A stretch of 64,000 nucleotides of DNA from JAWHTC01 sp032586155 (GTDB lineage Bacteria > Pseudomonadota > Alphaproteobacteria > Rhodobacterales > Rhodobacteraceae). The notes beneath the pieces were generated by a model, which did not search any database, had not been told where the DNA came from, and saw only the letters and a list, made by a program, of their open reading frames with translations. Position numbers and translations under genes: made by a program. Shown here piece after piece: positions 59,991 through 64,000 of the stretch (position 1 is the stretch's first letter; the number at the start of each line of letters is the position of its first letter). The stretch is taken from positions 372,001 through 436,000 of the forward strand of contig NZ_JAWHTC010000001.1 in NCBI RefSeq assembly GCF_032586155.1, given 5' to 3'.

Positions 59991-60074
59991 GGGCGAGGGT
60001 GGATGAATCGTGACGAAATGGACCTGGTTTATTCCAGTTTAGGAGCTTTTATTCATGAGTAAACCGGGTAGCCT

Positions 60075-61307
60075 TTGATCAATCGCATGTTCGGAGTTGG
60101 GCAGATGCAGCAGGACATTCAAGGTTTTCACCCCTCGGACCGGGCAGCCTCGCTCAGCCTGTCTGAAATCGTCCAGATATCGGAGGCCGCAGCCCGGCTG
60201 CGCGCAGAAGGCAAGCCGGTTCTCAGCTTTGGCACCGGAGAGCCGGATTTCCCAACGCCACCCCATGTGATCGAGGCGGCCCACAAGGCGGCGCTCGACG
60301 GCAAGACGACCTATCCGGCTACGCAAGGGGTAGGGGAGCTACGCAATGCCATTGCCACGCGGGCCGGTTTCACGTGCGACCCGACCCAGGTGATCGTGTC
60401 GACCGGGGCCAAGCAGGTGCTGTCGAACGCCTTTCTGGCCAGCCTGAACCCGGGTGACGAGGTGATCGTCGCAGCGCCCTATTGGACCAGCTACCGCGAC
60501 ATTATTGAGTTCTGTCAGGGCAGGGTGGTTCCGGTTGCCTGTCCAATGGAAACCGGTTTCCTGCTGACGCCTGAGGCGCTGGAAGCAGCCATTACGGACA
60601 AGACCCGGTGGCTGCTCCTGAATACACCGGGCAACCCATCAGGGGCGATGTATTCCGAGGCCCAACTTGGGGCGTTGGCGGATGTGCTGCGGCGGCACCC
60701 CCATGTCTGGGTGATCGCTGACGAGATTTACCAGCATATCGCCTATCAACCCTTCACCAGCTTTGTGAATGCCGCGCCTGATCTGGCCGCGCGGGTGCTG
60801 ATCGTGAATGGCGTGTCCAAGGCCCACGCCATGACCGGGTGGCGGCTGGGCTGGGGCATCGGGCCTGCTGACCTGATCCGAACCATGGTCGCGGTGCAGG
60901 GGCAGTCAACTTCGGGCGCGTGTTCGATCTCGCAGGCGGCGGCGCTGGCGGCGGTGACAGGCCCGCAAGATCACCTTGCCTCTCGAAATTCCGAGTTTCG
61001 CAGGCGCCGTGACTTTGTCGTCAAAGCTCTCAGCGACACACCCGGCCTTGACTGCCCAACGCCTCAGGGCGCGTTCTACGTCTACCCCTCTTGTCGAGGC
61101 GTGTTCGGTAAACGCCGACCTGATGGCAGGATGATCGAGGATGACGCGGCGTTCTGCGAATTCCTTTTGACCGAGGCGAACGTGGCGTTGGTGCCCGGCC
61201 GCGCTTTTGGTCTGGCGGGGCATTTCCGCCTGTCCTATGCCTATGCGATGGGCGAGTTACAGGAAGGGCTGGCCCGGATTGCGCGGGCTGTTAATACTCT
61301 GACCTGA
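60075..61307 (+). CDS. Class I/II aminotransferase (aspartate aminotransferase-like)
   Basis: 410 aa from TTG; ATG codons at 60087 or 60105 are alternatives. PLP lysine in NGVSKAHAMTGWRLGW (about residue 249). GTGEPDFPTPPH and NTPGNPSGAMY are AspAT Ib motifs. Its substrate range is not clear from sequence. It precedes a fused 2-oxoacid dehydrogenase E1 by 31 nt, so it may supply 2-oxo acids. Confidence 0.9.
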   Translation: MINRMFGVGQMQQDIQGFHPSDRAASLSLSEIVQISEAAARLRAEGKPVLSFGTGEPDFPTPPHVIEAAHKAALDGKTTYPATQGVGELRNAIATRAGFTCDPTQVIVSTGAKQVLSNAFLASLNPGDEVIVAAPYWTSYRDIIEFCQGRVVPVACPMETGFLLTPEALEAAITDKTRWLLLNTPGNPSGAMYSEAQLGALADVLRRHPHVWVIADEIYQHIAYQPFTSFVNAAPDLAARVLIVNGVSKAHAMTGWRLGWGIGPADLIRTMVAVQGQSTSGACSISQAAALAAVTGPQDHLASRNSEFRRRRDFVVKALSDTPGLDCPTPQGAFYVYPSCRGVFGKRRPDGRMIEDDAAFCEFLLTEANVALVPGRAFGLAGHFRLSYAYAMGELQEGLARIARAVNTLT

Positions 61308-61338
61308 CGAGCGCAGGTGACCGATCAAGGAGACCCCG

Positions 61339-63522
61339 ATGGATCGCGCGGATATTGTTGATGAGGCGTTTCGCAGGAAAGTTGCGGACGGGGATTTGCC
61401 CGGTGGTAAGCCTGCCTCTGGCCCGCTTGCCGCGCATGAGGCGGTCGAGATTTTCCGTGCGCAATGCCTGAGCCGAAACCTGGATCGCCGATCGCGTAAG
61501 ATGCAGGCAGAGGGGCAGGGGTTTTACACCATCGGCTCGTCCGGGCACGAGGGGATGGCGGCGGTCGCAGCTGCCTTGCGTGCCGATGACATGGCGTTTC
61601 TGCATTACCGGGATGGGGCATTTCAGACCATGCGTGCAACCCAGCTACCGGGTATGACCCCAGCTTGGGATATGCTTTTGTCCTTTGCCACATCGCGCGA
61701 AGACCCGATGTCGGGTGGGCGGCACAAGGTGTTGGGTTCCAAGGCGTTGGCGATTCCACCGCAAACCTCAACCATTGCCAGCCACCTGCCTAAAGCGGTG
61801 GGCGCGGCCTATTCCGTGGGGCTGGCAAAGCGTCACCGACCCGAGCACCAAGTTATGGCCGATGATGGAATTGTCATGTGTTCCTTTGGCGATGCATCGT
61901 CTAACCATTCGACCGCGCAGGGGGCGATCAACACCGCCTGCTGGACCGCGTTCCAGTCGGTGCCGATGCCGTTGCTGTTTGTCTGCGAGGACAATGGCAT
62001 CGGCATCTCGACCCGTACGCCGAAAGGGTGGGTTGCGGCGAATTACGCTGAAAAGCCGGGGTTAAAATACTTCCATGCCAACGGATTGGACATCTATGAT
62101 ACCTACCGCGTGGCACAGGAGGCCACCGACTATGTCCGGGAACGCCGTAAGCCCGCCTTCCTGCACCTGTCGCTGGTGCGGCTTTACGGGCATGCGGGGT
62201 CGGACCTGCAACAGGCCTATCTGAAGAAAGGCATTTTCGAGGGCTGGGAGGCGGATGATCCACTTTTGCATTCCGCGCGATTGTTGATCGACGGCGGGGT
62301 TCTGAGCGCCGACGACGTTCTGGCGATTTATCATGGCTGCGAGGATCAATGTTCGCGCGTGGCCGAAGAGGTGATCACCAGGCCACGTTTGAAAACCGCG
62401 GAGGAGGTTATGGCTTCGCTGATCCCGCCAGCGCGAGAGTGTGCGCCCAGCAACGGCCCCTCGGCCGAGGCTCGTGAGGCCACCTTTGGAAGTGATTTCA
62501 AACAGTTGGAGACGCCACAACCGATGTCTCGGTTGCTGAATTGGGCGCTGACTGATCTGATGCTGGAACATGGTGAAATCGTCATGATGGGCGAGGATGT
62601 TGGCACCAAGGGAGGGGTCTATGGTGTCACGCAGAAACTAGTCGACAGGTTCGGAGCGGACCGGATGATTGACACGCTTCTAGACGAGCAATCCATCCTT
62701 GGGTTGGCTATCGGCATGGCGCACAACGGTTTTGTTCCGATCCCGGAAATTCAGTTCCTGGCATATTTGCACAATGCCGAGGACCAGCTCAGGGGCGAGG
62801 CAGCGACCCTGCCGTTCTTCTCGAACGGACAGTTTACCAACCCAATGGTCCTGCGGATTGCGGGTCTCGGCTATCAAAAAGGTTTCGGCGGACATTTCCA
62901 TAATGACAATTCATTGGCCGTGCTACGCGATATTCCCGGCGTGATCATTGCTTGTCCCAGCCGGGGCGATGACGGGGCAATGATGATGCGCGAATGCGTG
63001 CGGCTGGCGCGCGAGGAAAACCGCGTCGTGGTCGTGGTCGAACCGATTGCGCTTTACCCGATGCGCGACCTGATGGACGACAAGGATGGCGGCTGGATGC
63101 GCACCTATCCGTCGCCGGATCAGCGGATCGGTCTGGGTGAGGTAGGGGTTGAGGGCGACGGCCCGCTGGCGATCCTGACCTATGGCAATGGGCGCTATCT
63201 TTCGACACAGGCTGCAGCTGATCTGACAGCGGAAGGTATCGATACGCGGATCATCGACATGCGTTGGCTGGCACCGCTGCCGGTGGACGGGATCGTTGGC
63301 GCGTTGAAAGGGGCAAAGAAGGTTCTGATCGTTGATGAATGCCGCAGCACCGGCAGCCAGTCCGAGGCGCTGATGGCGATGCTGCAGGAACAGACCATCC
63401 TGCCGCATGCCCGCATCGCCGCCGAGGACAGTTTTATCGCCACTGGCCCGGCCTATGCAGCCACCATGCCGTCGCGTGGCAGTATCGTCGAGGCGGCCCG
63501 CAATCTGTGGAGCGCCAAATGA
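61339..63522 (+). CDS. Fused alpha-beta E1 of a 2-oxoacid dehydrogenase
   Basis: 727 aa. Residues 1-390 match E1-alpha (ThDP motif SFGDASSNHSTAQGAIN...CEDNGIGIST) and 395-727 match E1-beta (MGEDVGTKGGVYGVTQKLVDRFG, VVVVEPIALYPMRD). In most bacteria these are separate genes. Branched-chain or similar 2-oxo acids are likely substrates; no E2 is nearby in the window. ATGA overlap with the next gene. Confidence 0.92.
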   Translation: MDRADIVDEAFRRKVADGDLPGGKPASGPLAAHEAVEIFRAQCLSRNLDRRSRKMQAEGQGFYTIGSSGHEGMAAVAAALRADDMAFLHYRDGAFQTMRATQLPGMTPAWDMLLSFATSREDPMSGGRHKVLGSKALAIPPQTSTIASHLPKAVGAAYSVGLAKRHRPEHQVMADDGIVMCSFGDASSNHSTAQGAINTACWTAFQSVPMPLLFVCEDNGIGISTRTPKGWVAANYAEKPGLKYFHANGLDIYDTYRVAQEATDYVRERRKPAFLHLSLVRLYGHAGSDLQQAYLKKGIFEGWEADDPLLHSARLLIDGGVLSADDVLAIYHGCEDQCSRVAEEVITRPRLKTAEEVMASLIPPARECAPSNGPSAEAREATFGSDFKQLETPQPMSRLLNWALTDLMLEHGEIVMMGEDVGTKGGVYGVTQKLVDRFGADRMIDTLLDEQSILGLAIGMAHNGFVPIPEIQFLAYLHNAEDQLRGEAATLPFFSNGQFTNPMVLRIAGLGYQKGFGGHFHNDNSLAVLRDIPGVIIACPSRGDDGAMMMRECVRLAREENRVVVVVEPIALYPMRDLMDDKDGGWMRTYPSPDQRIGLGEVGVEGDGPLAILTYGNGRYLSTQAAADLTAEGIDTRIIDMRWLAPLPVDGIVGALKGAKKVLIVDECRSTGSQSEALMAMLQEQTILPHARIAAEDSFIATGPAYAATMPSRGSIVEAARNLWSAK

Positions 63523-64000
63523 AACGGACCGCTGTTGTCGTTGCGCCCGGGCGCGGTACCTATAACCGGGACGGGCTGGGCTATTTCGCGCGCCATCATG
63601 CCGACAAATCGGGCCTGATGGTGCAGTTCGACGATTTCCGTCGCGAGGCCGGGCAGGAACCGCTGTCGGCGCTTGACGGCGCCGAGCGGTTTTCCGGGGC
63701 CAAATTTACAAGGGGCGACAATGCCTCCGGTCTGATCTATGCCTGTGCCTATGGGGACTTCCTGTCCATCAACCGGGATCGTTACGACATCCTGGCGGTG
63801 ACTGGCAACTCGATGGGCTGGTATATTGCGCTTGCCTGCGCCGGGGCTCTGGATGCGATGGGTGGTCTCAACGTGGTCAACACCATGGGCAGGCTGATGC
63901 ATCAGAACATGATCGGCGGGCAGCTTATCTATCCTTTCGCTGATGAAAACTGGGTGCCCATTCCAGGGCGGCGGGCCGAGGTTGAGGCCAAATTGGCCGA
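63519..64000 (+). CDS. Malonyl-CoA:ACP acyltransferase-like protein, N-terminal part
   Basis: 160 codons seen, cut by the window end. MKRTAVVVAPGRGTYNRDGLGY resembles the FabD opening, and TGNSMGWYIALACAGALD carries the GxSxG nucleophile (Ser about 93). GRLMHQNM follows. It overlaps the E1 stop (ATGA), so it is coupled. It could be an acyltransferase that serves an acyl-CoA made by the E1 complex; this is inference. Confidence 0.75.
   Translation, partial: MKRTAVVVAPGRGTYNRDGLGYFARHHADKSGLMVQFDDFRREAGQEPLSALDGAERFSGAKFTRGDNASGLIYACAYGDFLSINRDRYDILAVTGNSMGWYIALACAGALDAMGGLNVVNTMGRLMHQNMIGGQLIYPFADENWVPIPGRRAEVEAKLA

Overview
The window is chromosomal DNA of an alphaproteobacterium of the order Rhodobacterales (Roseobacter/Rhodobacter type). 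The evidence is high G+C coding DNA, an aa3 cytochrome oxidase cluster followed by surf1, thrC and an M16 peptidase, ethylmalonyl-CoA pathway genes (malyl-CoA lyase/thioesterase, NnrU, mesaconyl-CoA hydratase), a sucC/sucD/sucA/sucB/lpd block, sdhCDAB, and many short secreted or membrane proteins typical of this group.

Layout. 1-8.2 kb (minus strand): a partial MBL hydrolase, a GNAT acetyltransferase, an M16 protease, thrC and surf1, then the cytochrome c oxidase operon ctaC-ctaB-small ORF-ctaG-ctaE, which ends in a clear terminator. 8.3-10.7 kb (plus): tldD and a solo LuxR-type regulator. 10.7-17.3 kb: an RNA-repair locus with rtcR (minus), rsr (Ro60/TROVE, plus), an approximately 1.8-kb array of structured RNAs, and rtcB. 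17.3-31.4 kb: mixed metabolism and small unknown genes (apt, a LysE exporter, a ThDP enzyme, a cysteine-rich secreted peptide, mtnP, SulP, a sterol desaturase-like protein, a TlpA-like protein, argH, a lipoprotein). 31.5-39.8 kb: lysA, a DUF4175 protein, a zinc-ribbon protein, ftsE, ftsX, plsC and a broken gene. 39.8-51.8 kb (minus): the TCA block lpd, sucB, sucA, sucD, sucC and mdh, with a sulfotransferase-like gene lying between sucC and sucD. 51.9-64 kb (plus): TauE, a frameshifted gene (minus), mcl2, nnrU, mch, sdhCDAB, an aminotransferase, a fused 2-oxoacid dehydrogenase E1 and a partial FabD-like gene.

The most unusual part is the array between rsr and rtcB. Eight elements share the same 5' helix strand (GNSGAATGCC, then GGRACTACA) and a complementary 3' strand (TTGTC...). 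This is the Rsr-binding helix of bacterial Y RNAs. Several enclose a circularly permuted tRNA-like module: T-arm, acceptor stem closed by a short loop, then D-arm. They fall into a short class (B) and a long class (A), ordered B-A-A-tRNA, B-A-A-tRNA, B-A. The interspersed tRNA genes are a Phe(GAA)-like tRNA with atypical identity positions and an Asn(GUU) tRNA. A 119-nt element with a 14-bp terminal stem and a small ORF are also embedded. The neighbouring RtcR lacks the GAFTGA loop needed to engage sigma-54, and I see no -24/-12 promoter ahead of rsr, so control may differ from the enterobacterial paradigm.

A second system-level signal is a palindrome (GTGATCAC), present as a pair spaced exactly 21 bp apart upstream of both sucC and sdhC. 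It suggests a shared regulator of the TCA cycle genes.
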